Source: a virus. From it: a stretch of DNA of 44,971 nt. The position numbers and the translations under genes are program-made. Shown one piece after another: positions 14,767-22,972 of the stretch. The notes under the pieces are model-generated. The model saw only the letters and a program-made list of their open reading frames with translations. It was not told the DNA's origin and did no database searches. The stretch lies in the IMG/VR virus record IMGVR_UViG_3300010401_000046, positions 1 through 44,971 of that record; one strand, written 5' to 3'. Positions within the stretch are counted from its first letter, which is position 1. Each line of letters opens with the position of its first letter.

Positions 14767-15575
14767 CTATAATTGAAGAGGATATAAAGATGGTGTCGTG
14801 TATCTGCGGCAAAACAGATGGAAGAGTTAGAGCCGTATGTCCAAATCCGCTTTCAGAATTTTACAATTCTTGTTACATTACTGTTTATGCATGCATTTGT
14901 TCATGTGGTTTAAAAGGGCCAACTGTTCCTGTTGATTTGACATCTAAACCAGAAGAGCAAGAAGCAGATAAGCGGAAATGCGTCGAGCTTTGGAATATGA
15001 TGCACGCGAAAATCGAACCTTGTTTAAGATGTAAAAAGACTGATGGTAAAGTTCAAAGGATGAAAAATCCTTATAAAATGTTTGATGCGGCTTATTTTGC
15101 CTATCATTGTTCGTGTGGTGAAATAGGTCCGCGAATTCTTTTTAGCACACGAATTAAATCGACAGAAGAATCTGTAGTGCAAAACAACAAAAAGTGTATT
15201 GACGCTTGGAACGAACAAATACGCAAAACTGGATTCACGACTGGTCAGGTTGATGTGGTTGTAGGTAAAAATGAATCATTTGGAATTGTCGGAACAGGGG
15301 ATGGTTATGGTTGCATTAAAACATCAAATGTTACTAGAGGAACCCTTCCAACTCCTGATAGAACTATGACGATAATAGAAGAAGAGATGGTCAAAGGCAC
15401 AAGAGTTCTGTTCAAATATCATAAGCCTGATTCGTTATATTTCAAGTTGAATGAATTTGAGACTAAAGGATTTATCGCTTTTAGTTCGATTCGAGAAGTA
15501 GAAATTCTGGTTCCTGTTGAACCAAAAAGACCTTACTCCCGGCAATTTTTCAGAACCGATATTGCTTGCAATTGA
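14763..15575 (+). CDS. Protein with two tandem Lar-like zinc ribbons
   Basis: The N-terminal ~150 residues hold two copies of a zinc-ribbon module. Copy 1 is CICGKTDG...VYACICSCGLKGP...CVELWN; copy 2 is CLRCKKTDG...FAYHCSCGEIGP...CIDAWN. Each has two Cys pairs and ends in the 'A..xWN' helix typical of the Lar restriction-alleviation family. The C-terminal ~110 residues (VDVVVGKNESFGIVGTGDGYG and following) have no recognised motif. Lar of Rac prophage alleviates type I restriction; whether this protein does is unknown. It overlaps the next gene by about 59 bases if that gene starts at 15517. Confidence 0.7.
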   Translation: MTIIEEDIKMVSCICGKTDGRVRAVCPNPLSEFYNSCYITVYACICSCGLKGPTVPVDLTSKPEEQEADKRKCVELWNMMHAKIEPCLRCKKTDGKVQRMKNPYKMFDAAYFAYHCSCGEIGPRILFSTRIKSTEESVVQNNKKCIDAWNEQIRKTGFTTGQVDVVVGKNESFGIVGTGDGYGCIKTSNVTRGTLPTPDRTMTIIEEEMVKGTRVLFKYHKPDSLYFKLNEFETKGFIAFSSIREVEILVPVEPKRPYSRQFFRTDIACN

Positions 15576-16554
15576 AAAGGTTTTTGGCGAACCTTATTCA
15601 GAAGAATTGGGAAAGACCTACAAGATTAGCAATATAACTTATGAGCCGTTTACCTTCATTCATCGTGACTTCTATAAGCATCATGGAATGGAGCGTCTCA
15701 CGATTGCCAAAGACGTAGAATGTAGTTCTGATAAACCTCAAAGAGGAACGCACCCATTTGTTGCCACAAAACATTTTACAATTTGCCAATGTTCTTGTCA
15801 CAAGGGAGTTCGAATGGTAACTCCATGTGGTTGTTGTGACAAAGTGAATGAACAATACATTCGAGAAGATGGAGTGATTGATTCCGATTTGTATTATGAT
15901 TCATTGGTTAGAGAATATATTAAAACAATTGGCGTTCGTGGAGCACAGTGCGGTGAAGCCCAACAAATTGCTAGAAACCTCTACAGATTTCCAGAACTAA
16001 ACAAAGAATCTGTCTTCGGAAAACTGGATTCTCAAATTCAAAAGGTGAGAGTTGATAGAACTGCTTGCGATTTTAAAGACTTGAGTCGATATCTTGTCTC
16101 CATAGATTACAACAAACCATGTACCGTTATTAGCGGAGAGACAGCAAGTGGAAAAACAACCGTTGCCATTCAAATTGCTGTTGAAGAATATCTTAAAGGC
16201 AATTCGGTGTTTATTGTGACGTTCGAAAATACAACATTTGATATTAACAAGAAAATACGAAACGTTGTTAGCAAACGAGGGAAAAAACCAACTGGCAATG
16301 ACTTGTTGTGGATTCAATCGCTCTACTATGATATTCCAGAATCTACAAACGTAGATAAAATAAAAGAATCTATAGATAACGTCAGCATAAATGCAAATAA
16401 GAGTTTCAACATTCTCGTTGTTGATGGTTTGCATTTTAATGACCGTTCTGCTGGCAAAGAACCAATAGTTTTGGAAAAATTGATAGAGATGTGTAAGGCC
16501 AATAATCTCCACTTAATAACAACACTTACAAGATATGCACAAACACATTCTTGA
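15517..16554 (+). CDS. DnaB/RecA-like P-loop ATPase with N-terminal Cys cluster
   Basis: The C-terminal half is a RecA-fold ATPase. CTVISGETASGKTTVAIQIA contains the Walker A GETASGKT (207-214). FIVTFENTTFDINKKI occupies the place of the DnaB 'FSLEM' segment, and FNILVVDGLHFND is the Walker B. The N-terminal half carries a tight Cys cluster (C90, C92, C94, C104, C106, C107) that should bind metal. Candidates are a replicative-helicase-like or KaiC-like ATPase; no primase domain is seen. The TTG start at 15517 is the longest option and overlaps the previous gene, so the true start may be later. Confidence 0.72.
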   Translation: MNQKDLTPGNFSEPILLAIEKVFGEPYSEELGKTYKISNITYEPFTFIHRDFYKHHGMERLTIAKDVECSSDKPQRGTHPFVATKHFTICQCSCHKGVRMVTPCGCCDKVNEQYIREDGVIDSDLYYDSLVREYIKTIGVRGAQCGEAQQIARNLYRFPELNKESVFGKLDSQIQKVRVDRTACDFKDLSRYLVSIDYNKPCTVISGETASGKTTVAIQIAVEEYLKGNSVFIVTFENTTFDINKKIRNVVSKRGKKPTGNDLLWIQSLYYDIPESTNVDKIKESIDNVSINANKSFNILVVDGLHFNDRSAGKEPIVLEKLIEMCKANNLHLITTLTRYAQTHS

Positions 16555-16837
16555 ACTAGACGTTTCTGATTTAGACCCAAAGATAGCTCCTTACGTTATC
16601 GCATTGAATACAAAAGCTTCAATTGTGACGTATGAGTCATGTCAAGGTGGTGAAGGTCATTGTTCTCCAGAACCATTTATCCATTTTCGTGGAAGCATTA
16701 ATGAAGGTCACAAAGCATTGGCATTCGCAAATATGAATTGCTGGCCTGTCTCAGAGCTTCAACGAGTTTGGTCGATGATAGATGGCGAACCGAACGGACC
16801 TTATTGGCGATTGATTTTTATAGGAAGTAAATTGTAA
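16535..16837 (+). CDS. Conserved hypothetical phage protein (100 aa)
   Basis: The most characteristic part is ESCQGGEGHCSPEPFIHFRG, followed by ALAFANMNCWPVSELQRVWS and IDGEPNGPYWRLIF. I recognise this 'SCxGGxGH...PEP.I.F' pattern, followed by an 'L.R.W...DGEP.GP.W.L.F' end, as a recurrent hypothetical protein of phages and some bacteria. Function is unknown. It overlaps the ATPase gene by 20 bases. Confidence 0.75.
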   Translation: MHKHILELDVSDLDPKIAPYVIALNTKASIVTYESCQGGEGHCSPEPFIHFRGSINEGHKALAFANMNCWPVSELQRVWSMIDGEPNGPYWRLIFIGSKL

Positions 16838-17033
16838 ACAGGAACCAAATCAACATTGAGTTCGGTTTAGCATACGCTTGTAACAATGATTAGTGTAATA
16901 GCAGACGCTATATAAAAACTGCACGGCTTTGGTAGTCCCAATAAACACTCGAATAGTCGGGTCGAGTTGTAGCAAGAGTTGGTGGAGAAGCGGGAATCCA
17001 ACACATTGATACAAGTAATAAACGATATAGATT
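16838..17033 (+). other. 196-base non-coding leader before the RNA ligase gene
   Basis: No ORF is supported here. Inverted repeats include 16947-16952 with 16962-16967 (6 bp, 9-nt loop). Near the ligase start, 16992-16994/17038-17040 plus 17001-17005/17033-17037 form a composite stem that would bury the GTG start codon at 17034. A TAG directly precedes the start in frame (17028-17030). No tRNA could be closed: a TTGGTGGAG stretch resembles a D loop but no T arm follows. Confidence 0.4.
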
Positions 17034-18275
17034 GTGTCCCTAGAAATTCAAAAATATCTTAGAAGTCACTCCGAAGAAGAAGCTGTATCTTACTTTGAAA
17101 ACGAACTTGGTCTGAAAATAAATCGCAAAGATGGTTTTGCGTTGTTTAATTATGACCAAATTAAAAGTCCAAAGGACCATCCAATTGTAAAAGAATCGCG
17201 AGGTCTTATTTTGAAAGATAAAACGTGGGAGCTTGTTCTTCTACCGTTTACTCGTTTCTTCAATTATGGTGAAGGTTGTGCTGAAACTATAGACCTATAC
17301 ACAGCAACGATTCAATCGAAAGAAGATGGTTCTCTTATGAGTCTTTGGTATGATGGGACTCAATGGCAAGTCTCGACCAGAAAAATGATGTATGCAGAAG
17401 GAATTGTACAACATCCATTTCTTGCATCAGAAATGACATTTGCTGAACTCTTCTTTTCTGTGTTTGATAGAAACAAGCTGCAACATCTTTCTAAAGATAG
17501 CAGCTACTCATTTGAACTATGTACTTCGTACAATCGAATTGTGAAGAAGTATGACGAGTCGAAGATATTTCTGTTGTCAGCACGCGACAACAGAAACGGA
17601 TTGGAATATTCGTCTTTGTGTTTATCAATATTGGCTGAAAAGTTAGGAGTGCGACGACCAAAAACATACAGTCTTGCAACCGACAACTATGAAGAATTAA
17701 AAAAGACGATGGAAGCGTTTCCACCGGATGAAGAAGGTTATGTAGTTGTGGATGAGAAATCTTTTGAGGGCGATGCAGCTTGGTCAACTTATCGTCGTGT
17801 GAAGTTCAAGAATCCTCGATACGTTCTTTTGCATCATACGCGAATGAGTCTCAGCATTCGTAATTTTATCGAGCTTATCTTCGCTGGAGAAGTAGACGAA
17901 TTTGTCGCCTATTTTCCGGAGTACGCACATTATGTCGATAACATCTTGAAGATATATTACGAGTTCTTGGCAGAGCAGAGTTTCAATGCATTTACACTAC
18001 TTGCAAAGCTTCATGGACCTCTCAAAAACACAGAACGTAAAGAACGGGCAAGATATATTCAAGGTCTGAACATAACACCTCAATTGATGTATTATGTGCT
18101 TGATAAACCAAAAATTGATGCTCGGTCGTATTGGTCTGAGATAGCTAAGAAGAAGATTGATTCCTTTATTAAAATCATTGGATTCATTGAGAAGTTGGCG
18201 ATAGATGAAAATACAACACTTAATGTATCTGATAATTCTATGTTGATAAAAACAGGAGGTGATGATGAGCTTTGA
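17034..18275 (+). CDS. T4 Rnl1-like RNA ligase
   Basis: A 413-residue ATP-dependent RNA ligase of the T4 Rnl1 (RnlA) type. Motif I is SKEDGS with K96 as the adenylated lysine. It is preceded by VKESRGLIL and FTRFFNYGE, as in Rnl1, and followed by EEGYVVVD (motif IV) and YRRVKFKNPRYV (motif V). The C-terminal ~120 residues would be the helical tRNA-recognition domain. It seals 5'-PO4/3'-OH RNA ends, classically tRNAs cut in the anticodon loop. The GTG at 17034 is the first possible standard start after an in-frame TAG. It is followed by a strongly translated small gene and Thg1, making an RNA-repair block. Confidence 0.92.
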   Translation: MSLEIQKYLRSHSEEEAVSYFENELGLKINRKDGFALFNYDQIKSPKDHPIVKESRGLILKDKTWELVLLPFTRFFNYGEGCAETIDLYTATIQSKEDGSLMSLWYDGTQWQVSTRKMMYAEGIVQHPFLASEMTFAELFFSVFDRNKLQHLSKDSSYSFELCTSYNRIVKKYDESKIFLLSARDNRNGLEYSSLCLSILAEKLGVRRPKTYSLATDNYEELKKTMEAFPPDEEGYVVVDEKSFEGDAAWSTYRRVKFKNPRYVLLHHTRMSLSIRNFIELIFAGEVDEFVAYFPEYAHYVDNILKIYYEFLAEQSFNAFTLLAKLHGPLKNTERKERARYIQGLNITPQLMYYVLDKPKIDARSYWSEIAKKKIDSFIKIIGFIEKLAIDENTTLNVSDNSMLIKTGGDDEL

Positions 18276-18627
18276 AGCAAAAGTAAGAATGCGCGAATAT
18301 GGAAAAGACCTTTCAAATGGAGAAAAAGACATTGTATTTGAAATGGATTCAAACGGTTTGGTCAAAATAACGATTATCAATTTGAATCTAGAGTGTTGTC
18401 AAGTTGGAGACACTTGTCAATTATGTCGTGGAGAATCCATTAACCTTTATATCGACGAACTCTTTGAGCATCTTTCGAAATTGAAAGCAGCAAATGATAT
18501 TGGAAGAGAACCGGAACAAAAGCCAAATCCAAAACCGTTTTTCGGTATGCATCAGTTTGATAAATTGTTTCATTCGCAACCTCATATAACTTGCCAATGT
18601 CAAAGTTGTGTGACCAGCAGATATTAA
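18265..18627 (+). CDS. Hypothetical Cys-rich protein (120 aa)
   Basis: The start at 18265 is set by an AGGAGG Shine-Dalgarno (18254-18259) within the ligase gene, 5 bases upstream; the ATG at 18262 and the GTG at 18259 are also in frame. Features are a CCQVGDTCQLCRGES cluster in the middle and CQCQSC near the C-terminus, so up to two metal sites. No family recognised. It sits between RNA ligase and Thg1 and has one of the best ribosome-binding sites in the window, suggesting high expression. Confidence 0.7.
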   Translation: MSFEAKVRMREYGKDLSNGEKDIVFEMDSNGLVKITIINLNLECCQVGDTCQLCRGESINLYIDELFEHLSKLKAANDIGREPEQKPNPKPFFGMHQFDKLFHSQPHITCQCQSCVTSRY

Positions 18628-18631
18628 GAAA

Positions 18632-19426
18632 ATGGCTAAGACAGATACATTAGGAGACCGCTGTAAAGCATACGAAGAATCAACGCGATTTGTTCTTCCA
18701 CCAAGAATCCCAAAGATTCTGCGATTGGATGGGCGAGCATTTCATACATTTCTTCGTAAAGCAGTTCGACCGTATGATATAGATGTAATGAAGGCGATGA
18801 TTGATGGTGCTATAACCGTCATGGAAGATTTGGGAGGTATCGCCCGATTTGCTTACATTCAAAGTGATGAGGTAACGATTGGTATTAATGACGCAATTGA
18901 ACTCGACACTCAAATGTATTTTGGAGGTAATATCCAGAAGATTGTATCAGTATGTGCTTCAGTTATGGCTAATGCTTTTAACAGACATTACGGTCATGCA
19001 AAGACTGATGAAAAAGTATATGAAACGTTAGAGTATGAATTGTATGGTCCTTCTTATCCTCTTGCTTCTTTCGATGCAAGAATTTTTACCGTACCAGACA
19101 GAGACTTAAATAATGTGGTGCTCTGGAGACAACAAGACGCTGCACGCAATTCCGTTCAACAATATGCCAGATTTTATTTCTCGCACAAAGAGGTTACTAA
19201 AAAGAATGTTTCGCAACTTCAGGAAATGATGTTTTCAAAACACAACTTCAATTGGAACGATGCTCGACCATGGACAAAACGAGGAGTTGTGATTGGTCCG
19301 GACAGAAATGTGATATGGGATATTCCCTTGTTCTCTCAAGATAAGGAATTTTTGCCCAAGCTATTCTGGCCAGAAAAAGAATCCGTTGAAATTAACACGG
19401 TGCCGAAAGATGAAGTGTGCGCCTAA
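18632..19426 (+). CDS. Thg1-like tRNA(His) guanylyltransferase / 3'-5' RNA polymerase
   Basis: This 264-residue protein matches the Thg1 superfamily. ILRLDGRAFHTFLR carries the first metal-binding Asp (D33) and the 'GR.FH.F' nucleotide loop. YIQSDEVTIG holds D79/E80, and further family blocks are PLASFDARIF and WRQQDAARNSVQQYARF. Thg1 proteins add G to the 5' end of tRNA-His; Thg1-like proteins repair 5'-truncated tRNAs by templated 3'-5' addition. The window's only tRNA is not tRNA-His, so repair of host or phage tRNAs is the more attractive inference, given the neighbouring ligase and kinase. Confidence 0.9.
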   Translation: MAKTDTLGDRCKAYEESTRFVLPPRIPKILRLDGRAFHTFLRKAVRPYDIDVMKAMIDGAITVMEDLGGIARFAYIQSDEVTIGINDAIELDTQMYFGGNIQKIVSVCASVMANAFNRHYGHAKTDEKVYETLEYELYGPSYPLASFDARIFTVPDRDLNNVVLWRQQDAARNSVQQYARFYFSHKEVTKKNVSQLQEMMFSKHNFNWNDARPWTKRGVVIGPDRNVIWDIPLFSQDKEFLPKLFWPEKESVEINTVPKDEVCA

Positions 19427-19808
19427 TTACTATATGATTATACATTCAAGTTTGTCGAACATCAATCCGGATTCTGAATATTCTCAGCAACTCAAAGCAT
19501 ACTTGTTGACATGCGAAGTTTTGTTCATACATGAAAATTCACCTATGGTTCGAGTTAAGGCTCCTGATGAAGAAAAACAAAATATCATTCCAAAGCGCAT
19601 ACTTGGAGAATTGAAACTTAAAGTGGAGAACAACAAAATTTTCGAATCTGATGATGTTGTTGAACCGAAAAAGAAATCAAAATCAGAAATTGAAAGCTCC
19701 GGTTCAATCAAATCGGATTCCTCAATGAGCTTCAAGCCAATTGTTGTTTTTCCTCCTGTAAGGTCCAAAAGCTTTGTTACGGCTGATGGAAAATTGAAAC
19801 TGAAATAA
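19410..19808 (+). CDS. Hypothetical protein with Ser/Lys-rich middle (132 aa)
   Basis: The start is probably the ATG at 19410, overlapping the end of Thg1; the ATG at 19434 (MIIHSSLSNI) is an alternative. The N-terminal half looks globular (AYLLTCEVLFIHENSPMVRV). The second half is a charged low-complexity region (EPKKKSKSEIESSGSIKSDS) ending in FVTADGKLKLK. No family recognised. Confidence 0.55.
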   Translation: MKCAPNYYMIIHSSLSNINPDSEYSQQLKAYLLTCEVLFIHENSPMVRVKAPDEEKQNIIPKRILGELKLKVENNKIFESDDVVEPKKKSKSEIESSGSIKSDSSMSFKPIVVFPPVRSKSFVTADGKLKLK

Positions 19809-19818
19809 CGTTTACAGG

Positions 19819-20106
19819 ATGAAGAAGTTGCGGCAGATAAATCTCGAAGAGGATAGGCGTGACTGGCTTGGTTATCCTATCCAAGAGGACAGAGAAGATG
19901 AAGTTGATGGACGTTGGATTGATGCCGTAGCCGAATATGCTTCAACTTGTGATGGTTGTTCTGAACTTACAATGCACGATTCGATGGAGATGGACCATGA
20001 AACACAATTTGGGTTTTGTGAGAGATGCATGAAAAATGGTACTGTTAATAATGTGTTGGGCCGCGACCTTGTTCCTTACTCCGACAAGGATTCTTCTTTT
20101 TTCTAA
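19819..20106 (+). CDS. Small zinc-finger-like protein (95 aa)
   Basis: An acidic protein with a CDGC pair and a CERC pair about 25 residues apart, with two His between them, in a TCDGCSELTMHDSMEMDHET context: a likely treble-clef or zinc-ribbon site. It is the last gene of the plus-strand block before a terminator hairpin. Function unknown. Confidence 0.65.
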   Translation: MKKLRQINLEEDRRDWLGYPIQEDREDEVDGRWIDAVAEYASTCDGCSELTMHDSMEMDHETQFGFCERCMKNGTVNNVLGRDLVPYSDKDSSFF

Positions 20107-20119
20107 AAGTCCCTCCATT

Positions 20120-20140
20120 TGGCTATTTTAGCCAGTTGTT
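20120..20140 (+). terminator. Terminator of the RNA-repair block
   Basis: A perfect 6-bp stem TGGCTA (20120-20125) with TAGCCA (20129-20134), 3-nt loop, followed by GTTGTT. It lies 14 bases after the last plus-strand stop. Stem and tail are both modest. Confidence 0.5.
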
Positions 20141-20261
20141 CCTTCCATATAGAAAACTATGAATTTGCCCTCTCAAATGCTCTCAGACGGCCTTGAGCCT
20201 TTAGACGCACTCTCCTATGTTTTACGACCCAGAGCCTCTTAAACTCAAAAAGAACACTGTA
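20141..20261. other. Convergent intergenic spacer, nothing recognised
   Basis: Non-coding spacer between the plus-strand terminator hairpin and the tail-sheath terminator. I see short repeats of GAGCCT (20194, 20231) but no RNA gene, ORF or clear regulatory site. Confidence 0.4.
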
Positions 20262-20288
20262 GAAACAACAAAGCCGCTATAAGCGGCT
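20262..20288 (-). terminator. Tail-sheath terminator
   Basis: A perfect 7-bp stem (20272-20278 with 20282-20288), 3-nt loop. Read on the minus strand it is followed by TTGTTGTTTC (20271-20262). It lies 27 bases beyond the sheath stop codon. Confidence 0.75.
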
Positions 20289-20314
20289 CTGCTGAGAAAG
20301 GATGTGGGTTGAAA

Positions 20315-22852
20315 TTACTGATTGAGACTCTGTTGGATTTCCGTGAATACGGCACCACTTGGAGTAATGACGTAATTGAAAATGATGATTTCGGCAACTT
20401 TTGTAGGTTCGATAATAATCGTTCCTCGAAGTTCGTTTCGATTGATAACATCGTCTGTATTGTTGGTACGGTCGATGATAAGCTGAAATCTGTTGAGTCC
20501 TTGGTCAGTTTGAATGCGTTGGAAGATTGGCGCAAGTGCATCGTATAATCGCTGACGACCCTTTTCGTCGTTGAACTCAAAGAGTGAAAGACGCGCAATA
20601 CCTGCAACCACCTTCTTGATGTAGATAAGCAATCGTCGAACATTCACACGGTTAAGTGCCGTGTCATCCAATTGCAACGTTTTTTGACCATTGATGATGA
20701 TACCTTGATTGACATAAAACGCAATCGGATTGACGCGCCCTTCATACAAGGAATCTCTTTGGTCTTGTGTAAGTCTCTTGCGAACTTCCAAAACGCTATT
20801 GAGTTTTCCACGAGTGAATCCACCGATAGCAAACCATGGTTGCGCTACTCTATCATTATATGCATACGCACCAAACGCTTCAACAGACGGTGGCACATAA
20901 ACTAAACGATTTTCACGATTATCGTAAATTCTAACCCATGGATAATAGACAGCAACATAGTTGGAATCCAAACCTGCTACGGATTGTGTTGCCTCATCAA
21001 CAGACGTGTCTTGAGCATCTGTCGTGATATTTGTTGCCGTTGGGTCAAGTGCCTTGCCAAGGTCCGCAATGTAGAAACAATCTCCACGGTCTTCACACAT
21101 AGAAATAGCCGCCTGTACAAAATTTCCGTTGTACAATGCTGCTCCCATGTGAATACCCGGAACGCAGAGTAAATTGATGTCAATTTCATCTGGATTTGCA
21201 AGAGTTGCCAATGCACTTAAAAACTCTGCAGAAAGTGTTCCATCATTGATTGCCTTCGTGTAACTGATAGACGGTGGAATTCCATCGTGACCGCCAACCA
21301 ATGGCATAGTAAAGTTTGCCTGACCTTGAATGATGCTTTGACTACCAGTTACAGAAACATCAACCAATGTGAATTGAGATGTTAAAGTATTGTTGTAGTA
21401 TGCGCTCAAACTTGGCGTCCAAAATGTTGATTCGCTTGTGGTAGTTAATACCATAAATCCACGACTACCAACCGCACCATCAACTGCGCAAACAGAACCT
21501 TTCAAACGGTCTTCAAATCCGATGGCATTGCTCCCTTCAAAATCGAATCCGAGATATACCTTGTTGGACTTATAACCATCTTCGTTCAAATGGGTCGATT
21601 GAAGCGGAATGTCATTTTGATATGCAAATTGACCGTTTGGTAAAGTAGCTACAAATGGATTGATGGTTTTTGGTCCACGGAATCCAGCAGGACGAGAATC
21701 GAATTTGTATCCTGTAGCAATATCAACTCGAATGAATTGTGATTTATTAGGATAGTGTTCTGCCGGTAAAAATACCGTTTCTGGAGTAAGACCCGGACCC
21801 GGAATAATTGTCGATTGATAACGATTACCAATTACACGCTCAATATAGAAATTTGATTCTGGGTCCAAATCACAACGGAAGCTCTCAAGAACTTGTGGAC
21901 GAGAATCTATGTCATCGAACGCACGAACTTGTACCGTAAACTTTGGAGCAATCTTTGGTCCAGCAGTCTCGGTTTCAACATCTGTAATGGAAATTTTGCA
22001 ATCAGTGTTAGACGCTTCGCCATCTGTGCGTGATTCCAATTGGAACAAATCGTATGTAACAGCAGCCGTTCCGCTCACGTAAGGCTGTGACACAATCATT
22101 GGAGTTTTTGCTGTCTTGTATCCGCCAACAACATAACGCATTCCAGATACAGAAGCAGATGCCGCATTGTTGATAGAACCATACGCAGAACCTGTGTATG
22201 AACCCTGATAACCCGATACACGATAATCCCAAACGGAATCAATGTATACGCCCGAAGCAGAATCACCAGAATGTGCAGTCTTCGCGTCTGTCCCTAAAAT
22301 GTTCTTGATGTAGTTCTTTTTGGTGTTATCCAGAGACAAATTGGTGTAGACTGTTCCATCTACACTCAAGTCAAAACTTTCTACCGTACCAGTGTACGAT
22401 ACGTTTGAAACGATATCTACACCAGAGGTTTGACGTGAACGCAAAATACCGACCGTTTCAATAGCACTCAGTGAATTAAGAAATACTGCTCCAGTTACGC
22501 CAGTATTATTGAGTCCACCACTTGCAGGAAATGCAAGGTCAAATGCTCGGCCCAAATCAACATTGAAACCATTTGCTGGATTTCCTTTTCCCAATACACG
22601 AACAACCGTTAAAACGGGTGCATTAGCAAGATATGCGTTAGCAGCATAAGTTGCATACAACTCTTTATCTGTTTGCCCAAATCGCGCTGTAAAAGAAGAT
22701 TGACTTCCTACTGGGACCGGCAAAAATGCTGGCCCTTTTTGAGTCAATCCAATGATAGCCCCTCCGATTTGTGTTGCGGCTTGTGGAATATGACTGAGGT
22801 CCGTTTCAATGGAATATATTCCCGGAGAGACAAATGAAGTTTTCTGAGCCAT
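20315..22852 (-). CDS. Contractile tail sheath protein (gp18-like)
   Basis: The 845-residue protein begins with FVSPGIYSIETDLSHIPQA and IGGAIIGLTQKGPAFLPVPVGS, the typical opening of phage sheath proteins. It contains the extended Ig-like and variable insertion region, and ends with the conserved C-terminal domain: PWFAIGGFTRGKLNSVLEVR, NPIAFYVNQGIIINGQKTLQ, VNVRRLLIYIKKVVAGIARL and LNRFQLIID. It forms the contractile outer tube around the tail. It is longer than T4 gp18 (659 aa), the extra length lying in the middle. Leader without Shine-Dalgarno; the motif CTATTGTTT (plus-strand sense, 22865-22873) is shared with the capsid leader. Confidence 0.95.
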   Translation of the reverse strand: MAQKTSFVSPGIYSIETDLSHIPQAATQIGGAIIGLTQKGPAFLPVPVGSQSSFTARFGQTDKELYATYAANAYLANAPVLTVVRVLGKGNPANGFNVDLGRAFDLAFPASGGLNNTGVTGAVFLNSLSAIETVGILRSRQTSGVDIVSNVSYTGTVESFDLSVDGTVYTNLSLDNTKKNYIKNILGTDAKTAHSGDSASGVYIDSVWDYRVSGYQGSYTGSAYGSINNAASASVSGMRYVVGGYKTAKTPMIVSQPYVSGTAAVTYDLFQLESRTDGEASNTDCKISITDVETETAGPKIAPKFTVQVRAFDDIDSRPQVLESFRCDLDPESNFYIERVIGNRYQSTIIPGPGLTPETVFLPAEHYPNKSQFIRVDIATGYKFDSRPAGFRGPKTINPFVATLPNGQFAYQNDIPLQSTHLNEDGYKSNKVYLGFDFEGSNAIGFEDRLKGSVCAVDGAVGSRGFMVLTTTSESTFWTPSLSAYYNNTLTSQFTLVDVSVTGSQSIIQGQANFTMPLVGGHDGIPPSISYTKAINDGTLSAEFLSALATLANPDEIDINLLCVPGIHMGAALYNGNFVQAAISMCEDRGDCFYIADLGKALDPTATNITTDAQDTSVDEATQSVAGLDSNYVAVYYPWVRIYDNRENRLVYVPPSVEAFGAYAYNDRVAQPWFAIGGFTRGKLNSVLEVRKRLTQDQRDSLYEGRVNPIAFYVNQGIIINGQKTLQLDDTALNRVNVRRLLIYIKKVVAGIARLSLFEFNDEKGRQRLYDALAPIFQRIQTDQGLNRFQLIIDRTNNTDDVINRNELRGTIIIEPTKVAEIIIFNYVITPSGAVFTEIQQSLNQ

Positions 22853-22972
22853 TGTGTTTGTTATCTATTGTTTGAATTTAGCTGTCGTACCATAATTAGT
22901 CAGAGTAACGTGCCAAAAAACAAGGGTACGCAATAATTACGGCCCGAGAAAGATAGAATGGATTTTTGGAAA

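Noticed and set aside
16955-17010. Second tRNA in the leader of the RNA ligase gene
   Set aside because: A D-loop-like stretch is present but no acceptor, anticodon or T stem can be closed.
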